Of a DNA stretch of 64,000 bases, positions 11,193-23,027 are shown in pieces. Every line of letters begins with the position of its first letter. Position 1 is the first letter of the stretch. The stretch comes from Symsagittifera roscoffensis (lineage: Eukaryota; Xenacoelomorpha; Acoela; Convolutidae), in the NCBI RefSeq assembly GCF_963678635.1, contig NC_087063.1, positions 16,063,006 through 16,127,005 of the forward strand. The letters are read 5' to 3'. The position numbers and the translations under genes were made by a program. Under the pieces are notes generated by a model, which worked only from the letters and a program-made list of their open reading frames with translations, ran no database searches and was not told the origin of the DNA.

Positions 11193-12248
11193 GCTTCCGT
11201 GATTTCACTGTAATAACGTTATTACTTCCAATTCGTGGCATGGGAGGGTACTGCTCTTTACTCCTTCACCACTGAAGCCTCCTTTCCGCTGTCGTCTCTA
11301 ATTAGCTGTCTTATCGTGCGTGATCGTCACGATAAGAGTCCTCGTTTTTTCTTACGTTCACGTTCGACTGTTTTTGACTATTTCTGCTGTTGTTCTGTTT
11401 TTCGTTACTTTTTCGACTCAAAATGGCTGTTTTAGCATTTCTCAGAAATGTGACGTCACTATTCGAATGTTTGAAAATTAAAATTCCGGAATATTCTGAC
11501 CCTCCTTTGCAACAGTTCTCAATCCCTAAGGCCTCTATTTCTAATTTCGTGTTGTGCCGGAAGGTTACGCTGTGCCAATCTGGCAGAATGGCACATTACC
11601 GATTGGCGCATTTTGTTTGTATGACGTCAATTCTGTTTTCATGCAGTTATAGGTTTCAAATAACAAGAGCAGTGGGGCTTTTGCCACCACTGATAAGAGT
11701 ATTGCGTGTTTTCAAAATAGATTTTTCAAGTTTTTTCCTTACTTCAGCCGTGAGACCCTTTTTCATGAAAACATGCATTTCAATAATTCTGAAAGCATGT
11801 CAAAATTTCTGAAAGCATGTAAAAAATTCTGAGAGCATGTCAAAATTGTGTTTTACAGGTTATTTGCACAAGTTAAATGTCTCGTGGGCGTGGGAGAGGT
11901 GGCGGATTTGGCTCCAAAGGAGGCGCAGCGGATCTCCTAGGGGTCAGAAGAGAAGATATGCCGGCAGCTGTCAGAGAACCACCTCCACTTTTTCCACCTG
12001 TTGACCCTCCTTTAAATTTAGATATTGACCATGGCTTAGTTGAGGCCAAACAGGAGTTCCGAGTTATGATGCAGAACTCTGAATATTACTTCCGCGAGGA
12101 ACGTGCTTTTTCGGTGAAACGATATACCGATAAATATAAATCACGTGTCAAAAATTTAGAACTGGGAAAAGCCGTTGAGCAAGTGAGTTGGTAGGTTTAA
12201 TTTAAGTGATGTAATTTGTTCAATTTTGTTTTATGAATGGTGACAAAT
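11193..12248 (+). repeat. Tandem duplication, unit 2 (1056 bp)
   Basis: This is the second copy of the block, directly joined to the rest of the gene. It repeats the CRE palindromes (11451-11458 and 11622-11629), the triplicated TTCTGAAAGCATGTCAAAA-like 21 bp motif before the ATG (about 11787-11849) and the first coding exon. Substitutions against unit 1 are scattered over the block, mostly in the non-coding part. Confidence 0.95.
11451..11629 (+). promoter_or_regulatory. Two CRE-type palindromes (unit 2)
   Basis: TGACGTCA occurs at 11451-11458 and 11622-11629, at the same spacing as in unit 1 and conserved without change. They lie about 420 and 250 bases before the ATG at 11877. Confidence 0.45.
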
Positions 12249-12638
12249 GCTTTGCACATTCAATGAGTAGAATGATTTCAGGTTCTTCTACCTTTAGAAC
12301 TCAGGACGAGAAAGCGTGCACAGCCTACCAAGGCGGCACTGAGCAAAAGATCAAATATCGAAGACCGCCTGACTGAGCTATCCGAAAAAGAGTCGAAAGC
12401 TCTCACTGAGGAAACGCCAGTGGGCGAAACTGCCTCGGATGACGAAGCTGATGAGAAAAAACAGGCTGAGCAGCAGCAACGTGAACGAGCTCTTGAGTCG
12501 GATATTGAAGAAGTCGAGGAGGGCGACGAGGAGGAATCAAATGACTATGAGTTGAATTATTTTGATAACGGCGAGGACTATTTGATGGATGATGACCTTG
12601 GAGGTGGAGGTGGAGACGAAGATGGTCCTGTTTACTAA
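11877..12638 (+). CDS. POLR3G: RNA polymerase III subunit RPC7-like (POLR3G/POLR3GL family)
   Basis: Two coding exons, 11877-12182 and 12282-12638, give 220 residues; human POLR3G is of similar size. The donor is CAA|GTGAGT and the acceptor TTTCAG at 12276-12281; the frame stays open across the junction. The N terminus is Gly/Arg-rich (MSRGRGRGGGFG). It is followed by a PPPLFPPVD stretch that matches the family's conserved PPPLFP motif, then the helix-rich segment containing EFRVMMQNSEYYF. The C-terminal half is a long run of Glu and Asp ending in an ENDY-like stretch and a short Gly/Asp tail, also typical. The family forms a subcomplex with RPC3 and RPC6 in Pol III initiation. Expression should be constitutive. 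The start is the first in-frame ATG after the presumed 5' UTR acceptor. Confidence 0.85.
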
Positions 12639-12930
12639 AACCGGAAACTATATTTCGATCTAATTTGTAATTTAGGTCTGACTGTGTCGTTGTGGATGTT
12701 CATTTGATCAATTATTTATGTTCTAGCTGTTTGATTTACCTCGCCGGCATAAGCTAAGAGTTATTTAGAAACTAATTTTGTTTGTCAGATGGTCCATGAA
12801 TTAGGGAAATGCGTTCTCTGTTTGCATAATTGAGGTTATTTTAAAATCTGTTCAAAGCTATTTGTAGTCACATGCGGTATAATTTTCCTGGAGAATTATA
12901 TTTTACAGCTTGTGTATAGTTTCTTTGAGG
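12639..12930 (+). other. 3' flank of the RPC7-like gene
   Basis: This is AT-rich non-coding sequence and probably contains the 3' untranslated region. No clear AATAAA was found within it. The repeat array begins right after it. Confidence 0.4.
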
Positions 12931-13914
12931 TTCGATGAAAAGCTCTTTATTTCTATTAAACAGTTTGTCCACTTAAATTCTAGCATTTTAAGTGTAAAAT
13001 TTACGCGCGGTGCGACGAAGCAGTAGCTGACTTTTGGCAGGGAATTCCGAGAGTGAGACCCGTAGGCTGTCTCAGTAGTTGTAGTTCTCACGTCCAGTCC
13101 CACAATGCTTGGTCTGGAAACTGGACACATTCCCCTGTGTAGTTTGCCCTCCGGGTGCCCTTTGAAGTTCAAATAGGCCAATGCTGGTTTTCTGATTGCG
13201 GTGCACGAATTTGATATTGAGATTAGCAAATTGGTAGTTGGTTGGGTAGCGTTATCAAATCCGAATATGTTGAATTTTTCAGGTAAACGACTAGTTGAAC
13301 AAAATCGTTTGATCGATTCGGTGTAGCAGTTGGCATATCTGTTTTGGCCTACAGATATAATTTGAGCCATTCTGTATTTTAAATGGCCGTTCTATTGGAT
13401 TTTTTTTCTTGTGTAAACCAACTCTTAATTTTTGAACTTTTTTTCGCTCCTTACTATTTTTTGCTTCTTCGTATTAAATGGTTTCGGCTGATGTTCTATC
13501 TGCTTAGTTGCCTCAAAATTGGGCGTTAGAGGACCAAAATGTATCCGAGTGTTATTTTTTTGATGTTTTTTTTATGAAAAAAAATGTTTTTAAGGCGTTG
13601 ATTTTTTCAGGATTTTGTTAAAGTTGATCTTTTGCAGTTTGACAATTGAGATTTATTTAAAAGATCTAATCAAAATCAGTTGATAAAAAGAGGGGAAGGC
13701 AAATGAGAAAACAGTAATTGCGCGAAAAAACGTGAGCGAGTTCTAGTTTCAAAAATGCTTCATAGTTGTGACATTTTTCAGTGGAATAAAATTATAACCT
13801 ATTGAGCTTTCTCAATTTGGATCTTGTAATCGGGAACTAGACCTTTTTCCCCGAAAACACTTTTCTTACAAATGAAGTTGTTTTTATTACTCAACCTTTG
13901 CAACTTCCGGGCTC

Positions 13915-13995
13915 CTTTCCATTTGGCCTAGAGGTAACGCGGTTGCCTTTGTACTCGAGAAGATTACGGAGTTCGAGTCCCCGTCGGACCTTTGT
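13915..13995 (+). repeat. tRNA-like segment in array unit 1
   Basis: TGGCCTAGAGGTAACGCGG looks like an internal RNA polymerase III A box, and GAGTTCGAGTCC a B box about 45 bases later. The spacing and motifs are those of a tRNA-derived SINE head. It lacks a convincing acceptor stem and a clean anticodon arm, so it is not a working tRNA gene. Confidence 0.65.
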
Positions 13996-14379
13996 TGCTG
14001 TAACTACATCATCTCTGCTCCGAACTTCTGATAGGATTGGAGAGATCGATTATGTTTGAGAGAGAGAGAGGAGAGAGATAGTTAAGGAACTTTTGTTTAC
14101 ATTTTTTTTTGTTCTCGGCAAATCTACCACTGCAGTTCCCCCAGAGTCTCTAGCGGCAAAATTGAGGTAGAAGCAGAACCACCTCTTCCAGTGATAGCGT
14201 CTTCGTGCTGGTGTCCACACCTGCTCTGTATAGCACGATCAAGAAGAAAGTTTGAAGGTTTGATATCAAAAAAGTCCCGTTCCAGGGGCTAGGATCTTCG
14301 GCGTGCGGCTTAAGCGGTCAGTTTTTATTAAGAGGGGAGAGCTGGTTTAAGAGGGCAGTTTTTAAAGGGGTAGAGCCGA

Positions 14380-15180
14380 GAAAATTTTCCGCTATATGAG
14401 GTTGTCTGTTAAGCTGCAGGTGTTTGGCGGCATCTTCGGGATTTTCTCATAAGCTCTAGATAGTAAGGGAGGTACGGTGTATCCGGTTACAAAAGAGATG
14501 TTCGGTGGCGTGAGTTCCTATGTAACAGCTTGGACAGACGTCTTGTCTTTTGTGTCTTTTGTTGGTCTGTTTGTGATAGTCGCTATTTAGACGAGTCGAT
14601 TAACCGGATCTAAGATGAGTAAAGTGTACATCTGGTGTTCCCGTCGAACTTTTTTTCGTTTGCTGGCTATAATGTTGGGGTTTATTTTGCCAAACAGCTG
14701 GGATTTTTCATTAAGAAATTTCTGTAATTCATATGTGAAGATCTTTCATTCGTCTCACATTATCATGCATAGAGATGCTCTCCTGGTTTTCGACAAGCAA
14801 GTGTTCAATGGTGGGATCGAAACCTTTGTGGTTGATAGTATGATCTTGGTAGCGGCTGAGAAGAAACTGCTTTGAGAGCATTTGTTTTTGTTTTCGGACC
14901 AGAAGTATTTTTGTTTCGTCGTTTAGAAATGTGATGTCACTCATTCGTTGGCACCCTGTTGTTGTTCTTAGCTCATTGTTTTATTTCACTTGAACGTGAT
15001 GCCACTTTGTGTAAATTAGGGTGGGTCAAATGGGAGCTGCATTGGTCAAGACACTCTTCCCAATTGCTTTCTAGGTTACATTGAGTGTTTTTTTAAGAGC
15101 AAGCCCAGCTTCGAAGAATGTATGCCTCTGCGAGGCTGGACCACACAACCCACATCTAGGAGCTGCGCAAACCCCTTTCA
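14380..15180 (-). mobile_element. 3' end of a Jockey/CR1-like LINE (array unit 1)
   Basis: On the minus strand the three frames, with stops and shifts, spell the tail of a non-LTR reverse transcriptase. There is an alignable KKTL...THAAPIWPT stretch (thumb region) in sister units, then NDETKILLVRKQ...LLSRYQDH. The end is a CPSC-x-x-x-x-H-A-T-E-H-L-F-C cluster, followed by a residual LW-ENPEDAAKHLQL segment. That order is typical of Jockey/CR1-clade LINE C-termini. The same remnant recurs in units 2 to 5. Confidence 0.65.
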
Positions 15181-15190
15181 CCCTACGTCG

Positions 15191-17150
15191 GTCTCGATGA
15201 AAAGCTCTTGATTTCTTTTAAACAGTTTGTCCGCTTAAATTCTACTTTGAAGTTTAAATAGGTCAATGCTGATTTTCTGATTGCGGTGCTCGAATTTGAT
15301 ATTGAGATTAGCAAATTGATGTTTGGTTGGGTAGTGTTATTAAATCGGAATATGTTGAACTTGTCAGGTGAACGACTGCTTGAAGAAAATCGTTTGATCG
15401 ATTCGGTGTAGCAGTTGGCATATCTACTTTCGGCCAACAGATTAATTTTGATTCTTCGGATTAAATGGTTTCGGCTGATGTTTTATCTGTTTAGTTGCCT
15501 CAAAATTGGTCGTTAGAGGACCAAAATGTTACTGAGTGTTTTTTTTCACGTTTTTATCAATGAAAAAAATTTCTTTTTCAAGGAGTTGATTTTTTTTCAA
15601 GTTTTTATGTTACGGTTGATCTTTTGCATATTGACAATTGAGGTTTATTTGAAAAGTTATAGTCAAAATCATTTGATAAAAAGATGGGAAGGCAATTGAC
15701 AAAACAGAAATTGCGCGAAAAAACGTGAGCGAGTGCTAGTTTCGAAAATGATTCATAGTTTTTACATTTTTCAGTGGAATAAAATATTAATCTATTGAGC
15801 TTTCTCAATTTGGATCTTGTAATCGAGAACTAGAACTTTTTTCCCTAAAAAACTTTTCCTACAAATGAAGTTGTTTTTATTAGTCAACCTTTGCAACCTC
15901 GGGCTCCTTTCCATTTGGCCTAGAGGTAACGCGGTTGCTTTTGTACTCGAGAAGATTACGGAGTTCGAGTCCCCGTCGGACCTTTGCTCCGAACTTTTGA
16001 TAGGATTGGAGAGATCGATTGAGTTTGAGAGAGAGAGAGGAGAGATAGTTAAGGAACTTTCGTTTACGTTTGGTTTTGTTCTCGGCAAATCTACCACTGC
16101 AGTTCCCCCAGAGTCTCTAGCGGCAAAATTGAGGTAGAAGCAGAACCACCTCTTCCAAAGATAGCCTCTTCGTGCTGGTGTCCACACCTGCTCTGTATAG
16201 CACGATCAAGAAGAAAGTTTGAAGGTTTCATATCAAAAAAGTCCCGTTCCAGGGGCTAGGATCTTCGGCGTGCGGTTTAAGCGGTCAGTTTTTATTAAGA
16301 GGGGAGAGCTGGTTTAAGAGGGCAGTTTTTAAAGGGGGAGAGCCGAGAAATTTTTCCGCTATATGAAGTTGTCTGTTAAGCTGCAGGTGTTTGGCGGCAT
16401 CTTCGTGATTTTCTCATAAGCTCTAGATAGTAAGGGAGGTACGGTGTATCCGGTTATAAAAGAGATGTTCGGTGGCGTGAGTTCCTATGTAACAGCTTGG
16501 ACAGACGTCTTGTCTTTTGTGTCTTTTGTTGGTCTGTCTGTGATAGTCGCTATTTAGACGAGTCGATTAACCGGATCTAAGATGTGTAAAGTGTACATCT
16601 GGTGTTCCCGTCGAACTTTTTTTCGTTTGCTGGCTATAATGTTGGGGTTTATTTTGCCAAACAGCTGGGATTTTTCATTAATAAATTTCTGTAATTCATC
16701 TGTGATCTTTTATTCGTCTCACATTATCATGCTTAGAGATGCTCTCCTGGTTTTCGAAAAGCAAGTGTTCAATGGTGGGTCGAAACCATTGTGGTTGATA
16801 GTATGATCTTGGTAGCGGCTGAGAAAAAACTGCTTTGAGAGCTTTTCATTTTGTTTTCGGACCAGAAGTATTTTTGTTTCGTCGTTTAGAAATGTGATGT
16901 CACTTATTCGTTAGCACCTTGTTGTTGTTGTTAGCGCATTGTTTTATTTCACTTGAAGGTGGTGCCCTTTTGTGTAAATTAGGGTGGGTCAAATGGGAGC
17001 TGCATTGGTCAAGACACTCTTCCAAATTGCCTTCTAGGTTACGTTGAGTGTTTTTTTAAGTGCAAGCCCAGCTTCGAAGAATGTATGCCTCTGCGTGGCT
17101 GGACCACGCAACCCACATCTAGGAGCTGCACAAACCCCTTTCACCCTACG
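15191..17150 (-). repeat. Array unit 2 (about 1.96 kb)
   Basis: This is the same order of segments as unit 1. It lacks the 170 bp block of unit 1 and also a stretch around GAGCCATTCTG that units 1, 3 and 5 keep. It is tRNA-like at 15908-15982, with box B at 15963-15972. LINE tail at about 16360-17140 on the minus strand. Confidence 0.8.
15908..15982 (+). repeat. tRNA-like segment in array unit 2
   Basis: A-box-like TGGCCTAGAGGTAACGCGG and B-box-like GTTCGAGTCC are intact. It is otherwise the same as in unit 1. Confidence 0.6.
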
Positions 17151-19200
17151 TCGGTCTGGATTAAAAGCTCTTGATTTCTTTTAAACAGTTTGTCCGCTTA
17201 AATTCTACTTTGAAGTTTAAATAGGTCAATGCTGGTTTTCTGATTGCGGTGCTCGAATTTGATGTTGAGATTAGCAAATTGATGTTTGGTTGGGTAGAGT
17301 TATCAAATCGGAATATGTTGAACTTGTCAGGTAAACGACTGCTTGAAGAAAATCGTTTGATCGATTCAGTGTAGCAGTTGGCATATCTATAGCATATCTA
17401 CTTTCGGCCAACAGATTAATTTTGAGCCATTCTGTATTTTAAATGGCCGTTCTTTGGATTTTTTACATTGTGTGAACCAACTCTTAATTTTTGATTCTTT
17501 TTCGCTCATTACTCTTTTTTCTTCTTCGGATTAAATGGTTTCGGCTGATGTTTTATCTGTTTAGTTGCCTCAAAATTGGGCGTTAGAAAACCAAAATTTT
17601 ACTGAGTGTTTTTTTTTCAAGATTTTATGTTACGGTTGATCTTTTGCATAATGACAATTGAGATTTATTTGATAAGTTATAGTCAAAATCATTTGATAAA
17701 AAGATGGGAAGGCAATTGACAAAACAGAAATTGCGCGAAAAAACGTGAGCGAGTGCTAGTTTCGTAAATGATTCATAGTTTTTACATTTTTCAGTGGAAT
17801 AAAATGTTAATCTGTTGAGCTTTCTCAATTTGGATCTTGTAATCGAGAACTAGAACTTTTTTCCCTAAAAAACTTTTCCTACAAATGAAGTTGTTTTTAT
17901 TAGTCAACCTTTGCAACTTCGGGGCTCCTTTCCATTTGGCCTAGAGGTAACGCGGTTGCCTTTGTACTCGAGAAGATTACGGAGTTCGAGTCCCCGTCGG
18001 ACCTTTGTTGCTGTAACTACATCATCTCTGCTCCGAACTTCTGATAGGATTGGAGAGATCGATTATGTTTGAGAGAGAGAGGAGAGAGATAGTTAAGGAA
18101 CTTTTATTTACATTTGGTTTTGTTCTCGGCAAATCTACCACTGCAGTTCCCCCAGAGTCTCTAGCGGCAAAATTGAGGTAGAAGCAGAACCACCTCTTCC
18201 AGTGATAGCGTCTTCGTGCTGGTGTCCACACCTGCTCTGTATAGCACGATCAAGAAGAAAGTTTGAAGGTTTGATATCAAAAAAGTCCCGTTCCAGTGGC
18301 TAGGATCTTCGGCGTGCGGCTTAAGCGGTCAGTTTTTATTAAGAGGGGAGAGCTGGTTTAAGAGGGCAGTTTTTAAAGGGGTAGAGCCGAGAAAATTTTC
18401 CGCTATATGAGGTTGTCTGTTAAGCTGCAGGTGTTTGGCGGCATCTTCGGGATTTTCTCATAAGCTCTAGATAGTAAGGGAGGTACGGTGTATCCGGTTA
18501 CAAAAAAGATGTTCGGTGGCGTGAGTTCCTATGTAACAGCTTGGACAGACGTCTTGTCTTTTGTGTCTTTTGTTGGTCTGTTTGTGATAGTCGCTATTTA
18601 GACGAGTCGATTAACCGGATCTAAGATGAGTAAAGTGTACATCTGTTGTTCCCGTCGAACTTTTTTTCGTTTGCTGGCTATAATGTTGGGGTTTGTTTTG
18701 CCAAACAGCTGGGATTTTTCTTTAAGAAAATTCTGTAATTCATGTGAAGATCTTTTATTCGTCTCACATTATCATGCTTAGAGATGCTCTCCTGGTTTTC
18801 GACAAGCAAGTGTTCAATGGTGGGATCGAAACCTTTGTGGTTGATAGTATGATCTTGGTAGCGGCTGAGAAGAAACTGCTTTGAGAGCTTTTTATTTTGT
18901 TTTCGGACCAGAAGTATTTTTGTTTCGTCGTTTAGAAATGTGATGTTACTCATTCGTTAGCACCCTGTTGTTGTTCTTAGCGCATTGTTTTATTTCACTT
19001 GAAGATGATGCCACTTTGTGTAAATTAGGGTGGGTCAAATAGGAGCTGCATGGGTCAAGACACTCTTCCCAATTGCCTTCTAGGTTACGTTGAGTGTTTT
19101 TTTTAAGAGCAAGCCCAGCTTCGAAGAATATATGCCTCTGCGTGGCTGGACCACGCAACCCACATCTAGGAGCTGCGCAAACCCCTTTCACCCTACGTCG
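17151..19200 (-). repeat. Array unit 3 (about 2.05 kb)
   Basis: The unit repeats the structure of unit 2 but keeps the GAGCCATTCTG block. It has a small local duplication (GCATATCTA repeated near 17382-17400). The tRNA-like head lies at 17929-18003 and the LINE tail (minus strand) at about 18400-19190. Confidence 0.8.
17929..18003 (+). repeat. tRNA-like segment in array unit 3
   Basis: A- and B-box-like motifs as in the other units, with the B box at 17993-18002. Confidence 0.6.
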
Positions 19201-20425
19201 GTCTCGATGAAAAGCTCTTGATTTCTTTTAAACAGTTTGTCCGCTTAAATTCTACTGAGTGTTTTTTTTTCACGTTTTTATCAATGAAAAAAAAATGTTT
19301 TCAAGGAGTTGATTTTTTTTCAAGATTTTATGTTACGGTTGATCTTTTGCATATTGACAATTGAGATTTATTTGAAAAGTTATAGTCAAAATCATTTGAT
19401 AAAAAGATGGGAAGGCAATTGGCAAAACAGAAATTGCGCGAAAAAACGTGAGCGAGTGCTAGTTTCGTAAATGATTCATAGTTTTTACATTTTTCAGTGG
19501 AATAAAATATTAATCTGTTGAGCTTTCTCAATTTGGATCTTCGGCGTGCGGTTTAAGCGGTCAGTTTTTATTAAGAGGGGAGAGCTGGTTTAAGAGGGCA
19601 GTTTTTAAGGAAGGAGAGCCGAGAAAATTTTCCGCTATATGAGGTTGTCTGTTAAGCTGCAGGTGTTTGGCGGCATCTTCGGGATTTTCTCATAAGCTCT
19701 AGATAGTAAGGGAGGTACGGTGTATCCGGTTATAAAAGAGATGTTCGCTGGCGTGAGTTCCTATGTAACAGCTTGGACAGACGTCTTGTCTTTTGTGTCT
19801 TTTGTTGGTCTGTCTGTGATAGTCGCTATTTAGACGAGTCGATTAACCGGATCTAAGATGAGTAAAGTGTACATCTGGTGTTCCCGTCGAACTTTTTTTT
19901 TGCTATAATGTTGGGGTTTGTTTTGCCAAACAGCTGGGATTTTTCTTTAAGAAATTTCTGTAATTCATGTGAAGATCTTTTATTCGTCTCACATTATCAT
20001 GCTTAGAGATGCTCTCCTGGTTTTCGACAAGCAAGTGTTCAATGGTGGGATCGAAACCTTTGTGGTTGATAGTATGATCTTGGTAGCGGCTGAGAAGAAA
20101 CTGCTTTGAGAGCATTTTATTTTGTTTTCGGACCTGAAGTATTTTTGTTTCGTCGTTTAGAAATGTGATGTTACTCATTCGTTAGCACCCTGTTGTTGTT
20201 CATAGCGCATTGTTTTATTTCACTTGAAGATGATGCCACTTTGTGTAAATTAGGGTGGGTCAAATGGGAGCTGCATTGGTCAAGACACTCTTCCCAATTG
20301 CCTTCTAGGTTACGTTGAGTGTTTTTTTTAAGAGCAAGCCCAGCTTCGAAGAATGTATGCCTCTGCGTGGCTGGACCACGCAACCCACATCTAGGAGCTG
20401 CGCAAACCCCTTTCACCCTACGTTG
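19201..20425 (-). repeat. Array unit 4 (about 1.2 kb, two internal deletions)
   Basis: This unit lacks two blocks that the other units have. In one deletion the left part is joined at AATTCTACTGAGTG, where other units have TTCTACT and TTTTACTGAGTG far apart. In the other it is joined at TTTGGATCTTCGGCG, where other units have TTTGGATCTTGTAATC and CTAGGATCTTCGGCG. Each junction sits on a short direct repeat (4-7 bp), so both look like microhomology or slippage deletions. The tRNA-like segment is gone. The LINE tail is retained. Confidence 0.8.
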
Positions 20426-21239
20426 GTCTCGATGAAAAGCTCTTGATTTCTTTTAAACAGTTTCTCCGCTTAAATTCTACTTTGAAGTTTAAATAGGTCA
20501 ATGCTGATTTTCTGATTGCGGTGCTCGAATTTGATGTTGAGATTAGCAAATTGATGTTTGGTTGGGTAGATTTATCAAATCGGAATATGTTGAACTTGTC
20601 AGGTAAACGACTGCTTGAAGAAAATCGTTTGATCGATTCAGTGTAGCAGTTGGCATATCTACTTTCGGCCAACAGATTAATTTTGAGCCATTCTGTATTT
20701 TAAATGGCCGTTCTTTGGATTTTTTACATTGTGTGAACCAACTCTTAGTTTTTGATTCTTTTTCGCTCATTACTTTTTTTTGCTTGTTCGGATTAAATGG
20801 TTTCGGCTGATGTTTTATCTGTTTAGTTGCCTCAAAATTGGGCGTTAGAAAACCAAAATTTTACTGAGTGTTTTTTTTCACGCTTTTATCAATGAAAAAA
20901 AATGTTTTCAAGGAGTTGATTTTTTTTCAAGATTTTATGTTACGGTTGATCTTTTGCATATTGACAATTGAGATTTATTTGAAAAGTTATAGTCAAAATC
21001 ATTTGATAAAAAGATGGGAAGGCAAATGACAAAACAGAAATTGCGCGAAAAAACGTGAGCGAGTGCTAGTTTCGTAAATGATTCATAGTTTTTACATTTT
21101 TCAGTGGAATAAAATATTAATCTGTTGAGCTTTCTCAATTTGGATCTTGTAATCGAGAACTAGAACTTTTTTCCCTAAAAAAACTTTTCCTACAAATGAA
21201 GTTGTTTTTATTAGTCAACCTTTGCAACTTCGGGGCTCC

Positions 21240-21313
21240 TTTCCATTTGGCCTAGAGGTAACGCGGTTGCCTTTGTACTCGAGAAGATTACGGAGTTCGA
21301 GTCCCCGTCGGAC
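21240..21313 (+). repeat. tRNA-like segment in array unit 5
   Basis: The A-box-like and B-box-like motifs of the other units are intact here (TGGCCTAGAGG and GTTCGAGTCC). Confidence 0.6.
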
Positions 21314-21909
21314 CTTTGTTGCTGTAACTACATCATCTCTGCTCCGAACTTCTGATAGGATTGGAGAGATCGATTATGTTTGAGAGAGAGAGGAGAGATA
21401 GTTAAGGAACTTTCGTTTACATTTGGTTTTGTTCTCCGCAAATCTACCACTGCAGTTCCCCCAGAGTCTCTAGCGGCAAAACTGAGGTAGAAGCAGAACC
21501 ACCTCTTCCAATGATAGCGTCTTCGTGCTGGTGGTCACACCTCCTTTGTATAGCACGATCAAGAAGAAAGTTTGAAGGTTTGAATTGAAAAAAGCCCATT
21601 CTAGGGGCCAAATTTTTTGAAGTGTGACTTAAGCGGGCAGTTTTTATTAAGAGGGGAAAGCCGGCTTAAGAGGGCAGATTTTAGAGGGGTTAGCCGAGAA
21701 AAACTCCCGCTTCATGAGTTTATCTGTTAAGCTGCAGGTGTTTGGCAGCTTCTTCGGGATCTCATGAGCTCTTGATAGTCAGGGAGTTAGGGTGTGTCTG
21801 GTAATTAAAGAGATGATCGTTGGTGCGAGTTCCTTGGCAGTTGGTTCGATGTAACAGCTTGGGCAGACGTCTTTTGTTGTTCAGTCTATGATAGTAGCTA
21901 TTTAGACGA

Positions 21910-23027
21910 CGGGTCCCACGGTTTTTTCAATTTAAAAGTTGCTGACCTTTCCCGGTTTTCGCTGAACAAATTCCCTGACTTTTGCGCAACGATGTGCCTC
22001 TAAATTCAAAAAAAATTTCCATAGGAAATAATCAATTCCCTTCACAGATTTAACTTTTTCTGCTTTTTATGCTCATTTTCCAAATCCAGCTTTTCTTTGT
22101 ACTGTTTCACTTGTTGGTAGATTGTTTGGCGTTTCTTCTGCAATGCCGAAAGTTCGCTCATGATCTTCCGCTTCTCAGCACGAACTGCTTCCTTCTGTGT
22201 ATGATTCTTTTGGTCACTTTTCAAGGCTTTTTCAGAGCGTTACCGACAACCTTTTATTGCATCCATCATACGTTTGTCCACCAAATCACGGGACAACCGC
22301 ATCTCAGAATGAAGGATCCAATCGTGTAGTTCTTTGGGCTATGACTGTGCGCTCCTTCATGCCATTGAGAATGATGCTCTCATTTATCGAAAAACCTCCT
22401 TCGACGCTCCCATTACCATGGGACAATATCAAGATTAATTTTAGAGGTTTATGAATGTCAGAGTCATTTTTGACATGTTGCTTACAGAACCCATCAACCC
22501 TGTCTGATATCGAGAAGTCTTAAGCAGCTTTTAAGAACTCTTTGTCAAGAAGCAAATTCTTGTATTCTTTCTTTGACTGATCAGCAACATCCGATGAGAG
22601 GTGTGTTCGTCCTCAAAGAGCATCTGAAACAGACTTTCAGCTTTAGATACAGCAACTTTTGAACTCGTAGCCATCAGAATAAGCGAAAAGCAAGAGATGA
22701 CTTGAACTTCAACGGACATTTTTCGATCAACTTCTCCGAAATTTTTCTTCGCTCATATTGCTCAACTGAAATGATTTTCCGCGACAGATGCTACAGTTTC
22801 CCGTGAGCGGTTCATTTGGAACTCGCTCTATCTAATCTGCAAGATCTGGAAAGTTGCTAGGATTTTCCCATTCGAGACCGTAATGCGTTTTCCTGCTTGA
22901 CATTAATCTCAATCTGAAAATATGTAACAACATGATTATATGCTACTAAATGTCATTTGCAGGCCTTGACTCGAATTCCCTGACTTTTCCCGGTTTTGCG
23001 TGATTTCTCTGACGCGTGGGACTTCTG
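21910..23027 (-). mobile_element. DNA transposon remnant with 6 bp target duplication, inserted in array unit 5
   Basis: AGACGA is present at 21904-21909 and again at 23028-23033. Sister units show the empty site ATTTAGACGAGTCG, so the insertion edges are exact to the base. The ends share the inverted motif GTCCCACG (left end CGGGTCCCACG; right end CGTGGGACTTCTG). Sub-terminal ATTCCCTGACTTTT and CCCGGTTTT motifs occur at both ends. The minus strand has a coding relic (about 22730-22042) broken by many stops, ending in a charged helix-forming stretch rich in Lys, Glu and Gln. A 6 bp target duplication is not that of hAT (8 bp). The superfamily is left open. Confidence 0.75.

Larger units (their letters stand above)
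12931..15190 (-). repeat. Array unit 1 (about 2.26 kb, longest copy)
   Basis: This is the first of five tandem units that share the boundary motif GATGAAAAGCTC. Read on the minus strand from the right edge, a unit contains the 3' part of a Jockey/CR1-like LINE reverse transcriptase, with segments like ETKILLVRKQ and a late CPSC...HATEHLFC zinc-knuckle-like cluster. This is followed by non-coding sequence and a tRNA-like segment. Unit 1 is the only copy that keeps about 170 bases near 12990-13160 that the others lack. As a result it holds a 155-codon minus-strand frame (12903-13370), where units 2 and 5 have 84 codons. Confidence 0.8.

Noticed and set aside
21910-23027. hAT assignment for the insertion
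   Set aside because: The empty sites show a 6 bp target duplication, whereas hAT makes 8 bp. The coding relic is too decayed to decide.
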